DNA of 64,000 nucleotides, taken from Jingweiarchaeum tengchongense (GTDB lineage: Archaea > Nanobdellota > Nanobdellia > Jingweiarchaeales > Jingweiarchaeaceae). How positions within the stretch are numbered: position 1 is the first letter of the stretch; the number at the start of each line of letters is the position of its first letter. Location: the NCBI GenBank assembly GCA_038874075.1, contig JAVZDD010000001.1, positions 168,449 through 232,448 on the forward strand, read 5' to 3'. The notes beneath the pieces are model-generated. The model saw nothing but the letters and a program-made list of their open reading frames with translations. It did not search any database and had not been told where the DNA came from. This document shows, piece by piece, positions 17,669-26,654 of this stretch. The position numbers and the translations under genes are program-made.

Positions 17669-18841
17669 ATGTACTTCTCTACAAGCACGACTGGTTTGGG
17701 TGGAAAAATAAAAAGTTTTCCTGAAGATTTCATTGTTGAGGAAATCACAGAAGAAAAAAGGATTTTAAGTGCAAATTACGGAATCATACAAAGAATTATT
17801 GATTCTCTCCCTAGGAAAAGAAAAGATTATCTACACTTCACACTTGTTAAAAGGAATTGGGACACAATAAGTGCATTAAGAGAATTGACACGGAGGTTAC
17901 ACATAAGTTTAAAGCGAATTGGTTATGCTGGGAACAAGGATAAATTTGCAATCACTGCACAAAGGTGTTCAATATGGAAAATGGATGTAAGTGAGGTTAG
18001 AAGGATTAAACTAAAAGATATAATAATCAAAGACTTCGATTATTCGGATAAAAAAATTGAAATTGGTATGCTTTATGGTAATAGATTCACAGTTACAATT
18101 AGAGAAATACCTCATGATAAGAATGAAATCGCTGCGATACTTCATGAATTTATGAAGTCTTCAGAGCACGGTATATTAAATTATTTTGGAATACAGCGAT
18201 TTGGAGATAAAAGAAGTGTGAATCATCTAGTTGGCAAGGAGATTTTGAAACATAATTTTAAAGAGGCGATTAGAATTTTTTTATGTGAGACGGATGGTGT
18301 TGAATATGGAAAAGAGGCAAGAGAGTATTTGGCAAGAAATTGGGGTAACTTCAAAGAGGTATTAAAGATTTTCCCAACCCACTTAAAACCAGAAAGGACC
18401 ATCATCGCGCATCTCAGTAAATATCCAAATGATTATGTTGGTGCGCTAAGAAAACTACCAAAATTTCTTAGATTGATTTTTGTGAATTCATACCAAAGTT
18501 ATTTGTTCAATTTAACATTAGACAAACTGTGGGAAAATGGGATGAGAAAAAATGTAAAAGTACCAATGGTTGGTTATAATTTAAAATTGGGTGAAGATGA
18601 GATAAGTTGCATCATCAAGGAAATAATGAGAAGGGAAGGGATTGGATTAGAGGATTTCAAAGTAAAAAGCATGCCTGAGATGAGTGTCAGCGGATCTGAG
18701 AGGGATTATTTATTTTTTCCAGAAAATTTTGAAATATTAAAAATTTCAGATAATTTGGTAAAGGTACGGTTCATATTGAAGAAAGGTTGTTATGCAACGA
18801 CGCTATTGAGAGAGTTGATGAAAAGTGAAGATGGTAAATAA
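17669..18841 (+). CDS. truD: tRNA pseudouridine(13) synthase TruD
   Basis: Makes pseudouridine at tRNA position 13. The 390 residues show the TruD order: FPEDFIVEEI at the N-terminus, the catalytic segment GYAGNKDKFAITAQRCS with the essential Asp, LNYFGIQRFGDKRSVNH, the YPNDYVGALRKLPKFLRL insert and RLIFVNSYQSYLFNLTL. The divergent trm56 lies 46 bp upstream. The last 17 nt overlap the glycosyltransferase gene that follows, so transcription may continue into the surface cluster. Confidence 0.94.
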   Translation: MYFSTSTTGLGGKIKSFPEDFIVEEITEEKRILSANYGIIQRIIDSLPRKRKDYLHFTLVKRNWDTISALRELTRRLHISLKRIGYAGNKDKFAITAQRCSIWKMDVSEVRRIKLKDIIIKDFDYSDKKIEIGMLYGNRFTVTIREIPHDKNEIAAILHEFMKSSEHGILNYFGIQRFGDKRSVNHLVGKEILKHNFKEAIRIFLCETDGVEYGKEAREYLARNWGNFKEVLKIFPTHLKPERTIIAHLSKYPNDYVGALRKLPKFLRLIFVNSYQSYLFNLTLDKLWENGMRKNVKVPMVGYNLKLGEDEISCIIKEIMRREGIGLEDFKVKSMPEMSVSGSERDYLFFPENFEILKISDNLVKVRFILKKGCYATTLLRELMKSEDGK

Positions 18842-20189
18842 AATTTTCATTTTTTTCATCATAATTTCTATTATTTTTAGATTTTCATTGATTAATTTAA
18901 ATAAAGGATATTGGTGGGATGAAGTTGTTTATTTGGGGCTTGCGAAGAACTTGTATGAAAAATTTGAATTCGGGATTCCACCACCGATTGAGAGCTTCAG
19001 ACCTGTTTTTTTACCAATTTTAATTGCAATCGGAAATCACTTTTATGAGATTGAAACAATTGCAAAGATAATTGTGTTATCCTTCTCCGTACTCTCACTC
19101 ATCGCTGTCTTTGTACTTGCAAAAAACTTCTATGATGAAGAAACTGCATTGGTCACTTCTATCATGCTGGGTACGAATCATCTTTTTTTATTCTATGGGC
19201 AGCGGATTTTTACTGAATCTATTTTCATCACATTTTATTCTATTTCACTCTTCTCTTTTTTTATCGGCATTGAAAAGCAGAAGAAATTTTTGATCTTATC
19301 TGCAATGTCTGCTGCTATATGTGCACTAACAAAAAATTTTGGTTTTTTGATACCAATAATCTTTATTATCTATTTCTTTCTTAGAAAGAAATTTGATCTC
19401 CTTAAAAGTTGGCAAATTTACGTGTCTATTTTACTGTATTTCATCGTGCTAACACCTTTCTTATATTTCCTATTTTTAAACTATGGTAATTTTTTCAAAT
19501 TTTTAAATGCACAAAGTAGTAATGTACCTGTAATGAACAGTGAGGTTGATTTTTATTTTACAAAATTTTTTGATGTTTTTGGATTGAATGGTATATTTAT
19601 CTTGTTTGGAACTTTTTTCTTATTAAGAAAAATAGAGCATAAAAGTTTATTTTTATTACTGACAATTCTGGTTCCGATGATTGTGTTTAACACAATACTT
19701 TCACATCACAAAGAAGAGAGGTATTTAATTCCATTCTTTCCTTCTTTTTTCTTGATTGGGGCCTCATCTTTCAAATTTTTAAAAAAGGAGAAAAGAATTG
19801 CTCTTTCAGTGCTGATCTTTTTTTCAACTCTATCGTTCATTAATGGACACTGGTGGATCTTAAGTCAAGCAAATGCTGGAATAGCACTAAAGGATGCTTG
19901 TATGTTCTTAAAAGAGATTATAAAAAACAATGAATCAGTAATTTCAGAGTCTTATCCCTACGTTTTCTATTTTTCTGGGATGAATGCAATAAAACCCCCA
20001 AGTGATGAGCACGAGTTTTATAAGACAATTGAAGAAAGGAACGTTTCGGTTGTGTTGATATACTATTCAGAACCAGGAAATCCTGGATATCTAATTAAAG
20101 AATTACAAACAGAAAAATTTGAAAAATTGGGAAGTTTTATTAATGAATATAATAGTGAAGAGGTAGCAATTTTTAGGTATAAAAAGTGA
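18825..20189 (+). CDS. GT-C membrane glycosyltransferase (ArnT/PMT-like)
   Basis: Multi-pass enzyme, probably transferring a sugar from a polyprenyl-phosphate donor on the outer membrane face. The 454 residues contain a first TM helix, then the conserved loop NKGYWWDEVVYLGLA with the acidic residue typical of GT-C folds near residue 32, about 10 further TM helices and a SHHKEERYLIPFFPS motif near residue 295, with a short soluble C-terminal domain. GTG 18825 or ATG 18831 may be the start; both overlap truD. The next gene is a paralogue. Confidence 0.8.
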   Translation: MKMVNKIFIFFIIISIIFRFSLINLNKGYWWDEVVYLGLAKNLYEKFEFGIPPPIESFRPVFLPILIAIGNHFYEIETIAKIIVLSFSVLSLIAVFVLAKNFYDEETALVTSIMLGTNHLFLFYGQRIFTESIFITFYSISLFSFFIGIEKQKKFLILSAMSAAICALTKNFGFLIPIIFIIYFFLRKKFDLLKSWQIYVSILLYFIVLTPFLYFLFLNYGNFFKFLNAQSSNVPVMNSEVDFYFTKFFDVFGLNGIFILFGTFFLLRKIEHKSLFLLLTILVPMIVFNTILSHHKEERYLIPFFPSFFLIGASSFKFLKKEKRIALSVLIFFSTLSFINGHWWILSQANAGIALKDACMFLKEIIKNNESVISESYPYVFYFSGMNAIKPPSDEHEFYKTIEERNVSVVLIYYSEPGNPGYLIKELQTEKFEKLGSFINEYNSEEVAIFRYKK

Positions 20190-21607
20190 AAAAATTGGAA
20201 AAAATAGAAAAGTGGATAATCGAACATAAATTGTTTTTTGTAGTTACTCTTTCTGTTATTTCCAGGATTTTTTTGTACAGATATTATAAGATGATGACGT
20301 GGGATGGTGCTGCATTTGTAATGAATGCTAAATATTTCTTGGGCCATAAGATATATTTTGAATTGATCAGACCCCCTATATTTCCTTTATTACTTGGTGT
20401 TGGTTTAGTTTTGGGTGACATTCACATTATACCGATCATAATCTCAATATTAAGCATCATTGTAACATTCCTGCTTGCTGAGAAATTGTTTGATGATAGG
20501 ACTGCAATTATTTCGGTTATTTTATTGGCATTGAATCCCTTACATCTCATTAATAGTGGATTCTTTCTAGCCGAAATCACATCACTTCTCTTCCTGATTT
20601 TATCTCTCCTTTTTTTTATTGACGTTAAGAAAATGAAAAAAGATGCTATAAAGTTGTACATTTCATCCTTTTTCTTCACTTTAAGTTTCTTAACGAAATA
20701 TCAAAATTTTCTTTTCATTATTCCAGCAATTCTTATTTTGTACAAGAAAGGAATATTGTTCAAAAAAGAGACATTTTTTTCCTCATTTATTATTTTGCTT
20801 ACAGTTTCTCCATGGCTTTCATTCAATTTTATAAATTATGGTGATCCCTTCGAATCGATAAAATATGCGATACTTTATCCTAGCGAAGCGAAGCCAGAAC
20901 CAATCTTCTTTTATTTAACTAAGTTACGGGAAGTCTTCGGATTTTGGTTTATTGTTGTTTTAATATCATTAATTTTGGGTCTAAGAAAATTAAAAGAAGA
21001 AAATTATCTCATTTTGTATTCTTTTATTTTCATTTATCTTATTGCTGCTTCAATTTTTCCTCACAAGGAGGAAAGGTATCTACTTCCAATCGTTCCGTTT
21101 CCATTGATTATCTCAGCCAAATTTTTGATTGATTTATTGAATCTTAAATTAATGAAGAATGTACTATTGAGGAAAATGTGTGTGTCAATTTTCGTATTGC
21201 TTTTAATTTCATACTTTCCTCAAATCGCAATCGAATTAAATTCAAACAAAGTACTCAAGTGTTATTCAAACATCATCAACGCAGCAAATTATGTGAGTGG
21301 AACAAACGGCACTGTTATCGCGCCAAATTGGCCGCTGATCGCCTATTATGGAAATGTGAAAACGATTCCATTTACATATGAACCAAAAGACTTTGATTGG
21401 TATGTAAGTTATTATAATGTCAGTTATGTAATTGTAAGTTTGGAAAGGGAGGTACTTGAAAGCTTTGGCTCAAGTGCTGGTGAAAGCATAAATTATGTGG
21501 TTAATAGAAGCTTTTTTGATCATAAAGATTACTTAGTTATGGAAAAAGAATTAAAAGATGAATGTGGTATATTCTTGATATACGGTGTTAGAAATTGGAC
21601 ATATTAA
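20186..21607 (+). CDS. GT-C membrane glycosyltransferase, second copy
   Basis: A 473-residue paralogue of the preceding gene: N-terminal TM, acidic loop MTWDGAAFVMNAKY near residue 37, about 10-11 TM helices, and PHKEERYLLPIVPFPLI matching HKEERYLIPF of the neighbour. A C-terminal extracytoplasmic domain of about 120 residues carries the N-glycosylation-type sequons NGT, NVS and NRS. It starts with GTG overlapping the previous stop and is followed by a GT2 gene with a 13-nt overlap. It probably takes part in surface glycan assembly; donor and acceptor unknown. Confidence 0.8.
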   Translation: MKKLEKIEKWIIEHKLFFVVTLSVISRIFLYRYYKMMTWDGAAFVMNAKYFLGHKIYFELIRPPIFPLLLGVGLVLGDIHIIPIIISILSIIVTFLLAEKLFDDRTAIISVILLALNPLHLINSGFFLAEITSLLFLILSLLFFIDVKKMKKDAIKLYISSFFFTLSFLTKYQNFLFIIPAILILYKKGILFKKETFFSSFIILLTVSPWLSFNFINYGDPFESIKYAILYPSEAKPEPIFFYLTKLREVFGFWFIVVLISLILGLRKLKEENYLILYSFIFIYLIAASIFPHKEERYLLPIVPFPLIISAKFLIDLLNLKLMKNVLLRKMCVSIFVLLLISYFPQIAIELNSNKVLKCYSNIINAANYVSGTNGTVIAPNWPLIAYYGNVKTIPFTYEPKDFDWYVSYYNVSYVIVSLEREVLESFGSSAGESINYVVNRSFFDHKDYLVMEKELKDECGIFLIYGVRNWTY

Positions 21608-22842
21608 TATTACTGGCATTAATTGCAAACTTTTATTTACTATACTTCTCAATATTTTGGCTCATTACTTTCTTTGAGAACAATGGGAGAATACATGAAA
21701 AAAAGAAATTGAATAGATTTCCACTTGTTTCGATTGTAATCCCAGCCCATAATGAAGAAAAAAATATCAAAAATGCAATTGAATCTTGTTTAAATTTAAA
21801 TTATCCTAAAAATAAATTAGAAGTGATCGTAGTAAATGATGGAAGTACAGACAGGACAGTAGAGATATGTAAGAGTTACGAGGAAAAAGGATTAATAAAA
21901 CTAATAAATAAGGAGAGGGGTGGCAAAGCAAGCGCCCTAAACCTTGGTCTAAAAATTGCGAAAGGTGAAATATTTGCATGTCTTGATGCTGATTCGATTT
22001 ATGCGAAAGATGCGCTAATTAAAATGCTTGCTTACTTTGATGATGAAAATGTTGCCACAGTTACACCTGTGATAAAGGTTAAAGAATCATCGAATACCTT
22101 GGAAAAATTTCAATACATCGAGTACTTAATAAATGCACTGTATGCTAAATTGTACAGCTTTCTAAACTGTATATATGTAATACCTGGTCCTGGTTCTTTA
22201 TATAGAAAAGAAGTATTAGAGAAATTGGGTGGATTTGATGAAAATAGCCTAACGGAAGACATGGAAATAACATTCAGGATACATAAATATGGGTTTTGGA
22301 TAAAGAACTGTTTTGATGCAATTGTATTGACGAGCACTCCGAAAAGCATAGTAAATCTGTTTAAACAAAGATTGAGGTGGAATACGGGTTTCTTGGAAAC
22401 ACTTTCGAAACATAAAGATGTGCTTTCGCGGGAATACGGTACATTTGGTACATTTCTGTTACCTTCTGTGCTAATTGGTCTCGTGATATGCTTGATTTAC
22501 TTATTAATCATCCTTAAACCATTCTATAATTATATCAAGAGTTTCTATCATTTTTCAAAAATAAACTTTGATATTTTTCCATTTCTAGGTGATTTCAAGA
22601 TAAACATTGATGTGTTTTCAATAAATACATTAAGTTTTATTTTCTTCTGCGCATTTCTCATATATATCTTGTACTTTTACCTAGCCACAAAACATCAAAA
22701 TGAATTTACTAAAAATAGACTCAAAGATGCTGTATTCGCTTCCATTATATACACACCTCTACTTTCGGTCTTTGCGCTTTGCTCGCTCATTAATTTTGTG
22801 AAAAGAAGAATAAAAAGAGAGAAAGATGCGTGGAAAAAATGA
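21595..22842 (+). CDS. Processive family 2 glycosyltransferase, membrane-bound
   Basis: Inverting glycosyltransferase of the BcsA/NodC-like type, 415 residues. One N-terminal TM precedes a cytosolic GT-A domain with VSIVIPAHNEEKNI, NDGSTDRT, the DxD-type CLDADS, LTEDMEITFRIHKYG and the QxxRW motif in KQRLRWNTG; three or four TM helices end the protein. The QxxRW motif suggests polymerising activity. The start is TTG at 21595, 13 nt inside the previous gene. It is followed by a gene whose ATG overlaps its stop (ATGA). Confidence 0.85.
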   Translation: MDILILLALIANFYLLYFSIFWLITFFENNGRIHEKKKLNRFPLVSIVIPAHNEEKNIKNAIESCLNLNYPKNKLEVIVVNDGSTDRTVEICKSYEEKGLIKLINKERGGKASALNLGLKIAKGEIFACLDADSIYAKDALIKMLAYFDDENVATVTPVIKVKESSNTLEKFQYIEYLINALYAKLYSFLNCIYVIPGPGSLYRKEVLEKLGGFDENSLTEDMEITFRIHKYGFWIKNCFDAIVLTSTPKSIVNLFKQRLRWNTGFLETLSKHKDVLSREYGTFGTFLLPSVLIGLVICLIYLLIILKPFYNYIKSFYHFSKINFDIFPFLGDFKINIDVFSINTLSFIFFCAFLIYILYFYLATKHQNEFTKNRLKDAVFASIIYTPLLSVFALCSLINFVKRRIKREKDAWKK

Positions 22843-23507
22843 AAATTCAGAAGTATGCGCTACCATTCTTACTAGCATTCTTAATATTTATTTCTGGACT
22901 TTACTTTGATTCTTTATTGAATCGTGTGAAAACATCTAAAATAGAGCAAAGTGTCGAGGATATTAAAAATTCATTGGTAAATGTTGAACTTGAATTTTTG
23001 TTCATGGATGTAATGAAGGAACAACTTTCCTGTAACTATTTCCGGGCGGAGCTATCGAAAATGTTAAAAGAGATCGATGATCTGATGTCGAAGCTTGAGA
23101 GATACGAAGAAAATAAAGGGATAGATACAACAGGATTTATCGAAGCGAAGAAGAGTTACACATTGAGTCTGGTTAAAATGTGGTTAATATTTGAGAAGGT
23201 GAAAAAAATATGCAACGAAAATTATACGACTGTACTCTACTTTTACACGAAAGACTGTGGAAATTGTCCATTGCAAGGTTTTTATCTTACTTATTACAAA
23301 AAAATAGAGCCAGACAAAATAATGGTATTTGCGCTTGAGAAGGACTTGAATTTACAAATCATCGATTCAATGATTTACAATTACAACATAACGATTTATC
23401 CCACATTAGTAATAAATGGGAAGAACAAATACGAAGGTTTTAAGGAAAGGGATGAACTTGCTGAAATTTTTTGTAATGAAACGAATAAAACACTCGTCTT
23501 CTGTTAA
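22839..23507 (+). CDS. Membrane-anchored thioredoxin-like protein
   Basis: The 222 residues begin with a TM anchor (about residues 5-22), then a helical stalk of about 100 residues and a C-terminal thioredoxin-like domain with CGNC in FYTKDCGNCPLQG near residue 143 and the cis-Pro segment IYPTLVINGK near residue 188. The topology implies an extracytoplasmic disulfide function. ATG 22839 overlaps the GT2 stop; a GTG at 22830 is the alternative. It converges directly on a small Cys-rich anchored protein and lies near the S-layer gene, so disulfide handling at the surface is a reasonable inference. Confidence 0.72.
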   Translation: MKIQKYALPFLLAFLIFISGLYFDSLLNRVKTSKIEQSVEDIKNSLVNVELEFLFMDVMKEQLSCNYFRAELSKMLKEIDDLMSKLERYEENKGIDTTGFIEAKKSYTLSLVKMWLIFEKVKKICNENYTTVLYFYTKDCGNCPLQGFYLTYYKKIEPDKIMVFALEKDLNLQIIDSMIYNYNITIYPTLVINGKNKYEGFKERDELAEIFCNETNKTLVFC

Positions 23508-23807
23508 TCATTCTACTTGCACGATTCCTATTCGCTGTATCGTCCCATTCACATTGCATTCGCAAGTACAAAGTATTTCAGCTTCTCTTAACATACCCTC
23601 TGGATTCACATGCTCATAAAAGCAGTTGCAGCTTTGATTTTTCTCTCTGAGCTTTTCGCTAAATTGTGCGCAATAAGCATTTCTTTGTCTTACCATCTCT
23701 TGGAATCTTATCTCCCTAAAATAATTGAAAATAAATATGGTTCCAAAAATTAGTATTGAGAGAAAGATAAAAATTTCGATGTGAGATTTCTTTATTTTGA
23801 TTTTCAT
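23508..23807 (-). CDS. Small membrane-anchored Cys-rich protein
   Basis: Unrecognised 99-residue protein. A basic N-terminus and one TM helix (about residues 10-29) precede an outward-facing domain with six cysteines in CAQF, SCNCFYEH and LCTCECN. Its stop touches the stop of the thioredoxin-like gene, and it lies 38 bp downstream of the S-layer gene on the same strand. The Cys content and neighbour suggest disulfides or metal binding; function unknown. Confidence 0.55.
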   Translation of the reverse strand: MKIKIKKSHIEIFIFLSILIFGTIFIFNYFREIRFQEMVRQRNAYCAQFSEKLREKNQSCNCFYEHVNPEGMLREAEILCTCECNVNGTIQRIGIVQVE

Positions 23808-23845
23808 TCAAAAATTAAGGAAATAAAAAAAGAAAAAGGTTTTGT

Positions 23846-26089
23846 TTATTCTACAACAGTTACTCCTGTGTATACGCCAGCACTTGTATCTAAGATTAAT
23901 TTTGTACCTGTGAATTTTCCTGCTAATACGTCTGTACCTTGTAATTCGGCAGCAACAACCTGGCTCGCTAATACTGTGTCCTTTGCATCGTAACCTGCAA
24001 TCACTAATGCTGTGTAGTCACCAAATGCATTGTCCACTAATTGTATTAGTGCTCTATTGCTTGTTAAGTTGGCAGCACATTCAGGCCATGCTTGGCTCAC
24101 TCCTAATGCTCTTGCAGCTAAGGAGTTAGCACATGGACCTCCAACGATGATCACTGGCTTTGTTGGTGTTGCAACATCAATATCTAACTTTGAAAATCCA
24201 ACACCAACTGGTTTCATTACTACTCCGCCAACACTGTCCAATCTAATTGTTGTGTTTCCTACTGCTTGTTCTCCACCAACGCTCAATGTCATCGGAGTCA
24301 TTACATAAGCTCCGATTGCATATGTAGCATCCTTTCTTGGGAATGTAATTGTCAATGAACCAACAGTGCTATTTAAATCTTGGAATCCATCATCCCATAC
24401 AAACAACGAGCCGTATGAACTCTTCGTGTTGTTTGCTGGTAAGCTATATGCTTTTACATAGAATGCTGTTTCATTCTTGTCAAATGTAACTGTCCACTCA
24501 GCTCCATCTGGCTCCTTGAATTTAAATACAGAGCCATCAAATGCAAGAACTTCTCCGTAGCTCAATGGTTCTGTTTGTACTGTCCCGCCTTTGTATACAC
24601 CACTTACTCCATATCTTATAGAGTAAGTATCACCAGCAGCACTTACTGTTGTTCCCACTGCTTTGAATGTTAATTCACCATTGCTTACTCTTACAAAGTT
24701 TGTTCCACCACTTGTCGTGTAATTGTCACCATTGCTACCCAATGCTTGTACTGTTGTGTTCTTATCTATCACCATTATGTTACCAATGAAATTTCCAGAG
24801 GTAGTGTTCACTTTGAATTGTGCGTAGCTACCATCTGCATCAACAAGTTTCAAGATGTCTCCATCACTAAGCGTCAAACCATAACCACAAGTTATTGTGT
24901 AAAATAACTCTGTTGTTGGGTCTCTCCTTTGTAGGACTGCTCCTGGCATTGTGTAGCAATCCCATGCACTAGTACTACTATTCCATTTGACTTTACCGCT
25001 CAGTTCTGATGCACTTTCACCAACTGTAATTGTGTGATTGTATGTTTCCATCTTATCTGTCTTTTCTTTGTAGTAAAATGTGAATGCATTGTTTGGTCCT
25101 GTTAGATTTCCTAAGTCTGATAAGCTTAAGTCTGCTTTGTTCTTGAGTATAATTTTCTTTGCATCTGATAAGTCCACGGTAAATCTGGTATCAAGAGGCC
25201 AATCTTTATTGTGTTCCCATCTCGCAGTTGATGTTATTAAACCTACATTTGCTGTTCTTGTTAATGCACCTACCCATACACTGTCTACGGTTATTGTAAT
25301 TCCTCCAACTGTGTGTGATGTAACACCTACAGAAGTGTTACCATCTATTGTTATTACAGCATACCCTGTTGAATTTACATCATCAACTGAGAAGGTGTGG
25401 CCTTGCCACTCACCACTCCAGGGTATCGATGCTCTTTCATATGTTGTTTTTTCACCTAAGCTAACATTTCCATTTTGGGTGAAGTTTACAATATAATAGT
25501 TTGTCTGGGCAACACGTATTGTTTGCTCAGGTGCAAGGTTTATCAATGTTCCATCTCTATCCAACTGAGATGTCAATGCCATGTAGCCTGCTGGTATTTT
25601 TAAACCCAGATGCTCATCCACAGTTACATTTGTTATCAATACATATTCTACGGCAGTATAATTGTGACTGTCTTTTACGTAAGTATAATTTGGTAATACA
25701 GCTATTGCATCATCAGTGCTTGCACCATAACCAGCTCTTAAATTTGGATTGTTACTAGAATATATTGGTGTGCTAGCGTCTGGTGTTCCTTTAAATGTCT
25801 TTACTGATATGCCAGCTGTTCCAGAACCTGGTCCTGTTGCTGTTGCTTTCTGCGCAAATGAGGATGCAACTTCAATTGCACCTACTATGTCGTCTGCCCT
25901 TGCATTCTTACCGACTACCACATATGCGTCAAATGTACCGTCTGTCTTTACAAATGGAGACGGAAGTGTGCTCAAGTCGCTAGCTGCGAATACACCTGCA
26001 ATCGTTGCTCCAAGAATCAGTGCGCTTCCAGTCAATGCGGCTATCTTTTTTATTGTTTTTTTAACTTTTAGTTCAAATCTTTCATCCAT
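23846..26089 (-). CDS. S-layer protein
   Basis: Main surface-lattice candidate, 747 residues. A basic N-terminus plus hydrophobic stretch (about residues 13-32, ending GVFAASD) is a signal peptide. Then comes FDAYVVVGKNARADDIVGAI, the usual start of methanococcal-type S-layer proteins, a long beta-rich Thr/Ser/Gly region with many N-x-S/T sequons, and the conserved C-terminal domain with VIIVGGPCANSLAARALG and LIQLVDNAFGDYTALVIAGY. No C-terminal TM or sorting signal is seen. Codon use is less AT-rich than the neighbours', as expected for a highly expressed gene. A strong GGAGGAGG element precedes the ATG. Confidence 0.9.
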   Translation of the reverse strand: MDERFELKVKKTIKKIAALTGSALILGATIAGVFAASDLSTLPSPFVKTDGTFDAYVVVGKNARADDIVGAIEVASSFAQKATATGPGSGTAGISVKTFKGTPDASTPIYSSNNPNLRAGYGASTDDAIAVLPNYTYVKDSHNYTAVEYVLITNVTVDEHLGLKIPAGYMALTSQLDRDGTLINLAPEQTIRVAQTNYYIVNFTQNGNVSLGEKTTYERASIPWSGEWQGHTFSVDDVNSTGYAVITIDGNTSVGVTSHTVGGITITVDSVWVGALTRTANVGLITSTARWEHNKDWPLDTRFTVDLSDAKKIILKNKADLSLSDLGNLTGPNNAFTFYYKEKTDKMETYNHTITVGESASELSGKVKWNSSTSAWDCYTMPGAVLQRRDPTTELFYTITCGYGLTLSDGDILKLVDADGSYAQFKVNTTSGNFIGNIMVIDKNTTVQALGSNGDNYTTSGGTNFVRVSNGELTFKAVGTTVSAAGDTYSIRYGVSGVYKGGTVQTEPLSYGEVLAFDGSVFKFKEPDGAEWTVTFDKNETAFYVKAYSLPANNTKSSYGSLFVWDDGFQDLNSTVGSLTITFPRKDATYAIGAYVMTPMTLSVGGEQAVGNTTIRLDSVGGVVMKPVGVGFSKLDIDVATPTKPVIIVGGPCANSLAARALGVSQAWPECAANLTSNRALIQLVDNAFGDYTALVIAGYDAKDTVLASQVVAAELQGTDVLAGKFTGTKLILDTSAGVYTGVTVVE

Positions 26090-26165
26090 TTTTCCACCAA
26101 CCTCCTCCTAGGAGGGGCTAATACATTAAAATTACACTTGTTATTTAAATTTTGCTATTAGCCCC
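26090..26165 (-). promoter_or_regulatory. S-layer promoter and structured 5' leader
   Basis: A TATA-like ATTTAAATAA lies at 26141-26150 (minus). It is bracketed by a perfect 10-bp inverted repeat, GGGGCTAATA at 26114-26123 and its complement at 26156-26165. Start-site spacing of about 22-25 nt would give a leader of about 30 nt. The leader holds the Shine-Dalgarno GGAGGAGG within a palindrome (CCTCCTAGGAGG, 26104-26115), so the ribosome site can pair with the CCTCC just upstream. Inferred from sequence only. Confidence 0.55.
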
Positions 26166-26220
26166 TTTCTGAATTGGCGCCTTGTATTAACATAATTAAA
26201 ATTTCATCATTTATAAACTT

Positions 26221-26643
26221 TCATTTTTCTTTATCTTTTTCTTCGTTTTTAATTTTATCACTTTCCTGTTGTAACAAATTTAGATTTTTTTGAAGGATGA
26301 TATTGTTCGCTGTTAGTATTTTTATTTTTTGATCCATGTCATGAACTTTTGCAATCATATCATTTAGCATACTCTCTACTTCTTTACTCTTTATCTCAAT
26401 TTTATCAGGTGAAAGAATTTCAATCGTGCTTGGTCCAAAATCAAAAATTATCCCTGAAAGTGTGGTAAAATCTTTAACCTCACACTCGAATTCTACAAAT
26501 GATGAAAAAATTTTCTCACCAACTTTTTTTGGCTCAGCATAAAATTCTTTTTTTACAACAGCTCTTTCTTTCAATTGCTCAATTGCTTTCTTTAATGTTG
26601 CTTTCAATACTTCAGGTGGAAATCCCATTAATTCAATTATCAT
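26221..26643 (-). CDS. Conserved archaeal-type protein with C-terminal coiled coil
   Basis: The 140 residues fall in two parts: an N-terminal alpha/beta region (MIIELMGFPPEVLKATL, EFECEVKDFTTLSGIIFDFG, PSTIEILSPDKIEI) and a C-terminal heptad coiled coil of about 45 residues with a charged tail. The ATG at 26643 is chosen because it follows the upstream stop by 11 nt with an AAGGA element; a longer reading to 26697 would overlap the upstream gene by 43 nt. I cannot name the family. Confidence 0.65.
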   Translation of the reverse strand: MIIELMGFPPEVLKATLKKAIEQLKERAVVKKEFYAEPKKVGEKIFSSFVEFECEVKDFTTLSGIIFDFGPSTIEILSPDKIEIKSKEVESMLNDMIAKVHDMDQKIKILTANNIILQKNLNLLQQESDKIKNEEKDKEK

Positions 26644-26654
26644 TCTTGTCCTTA

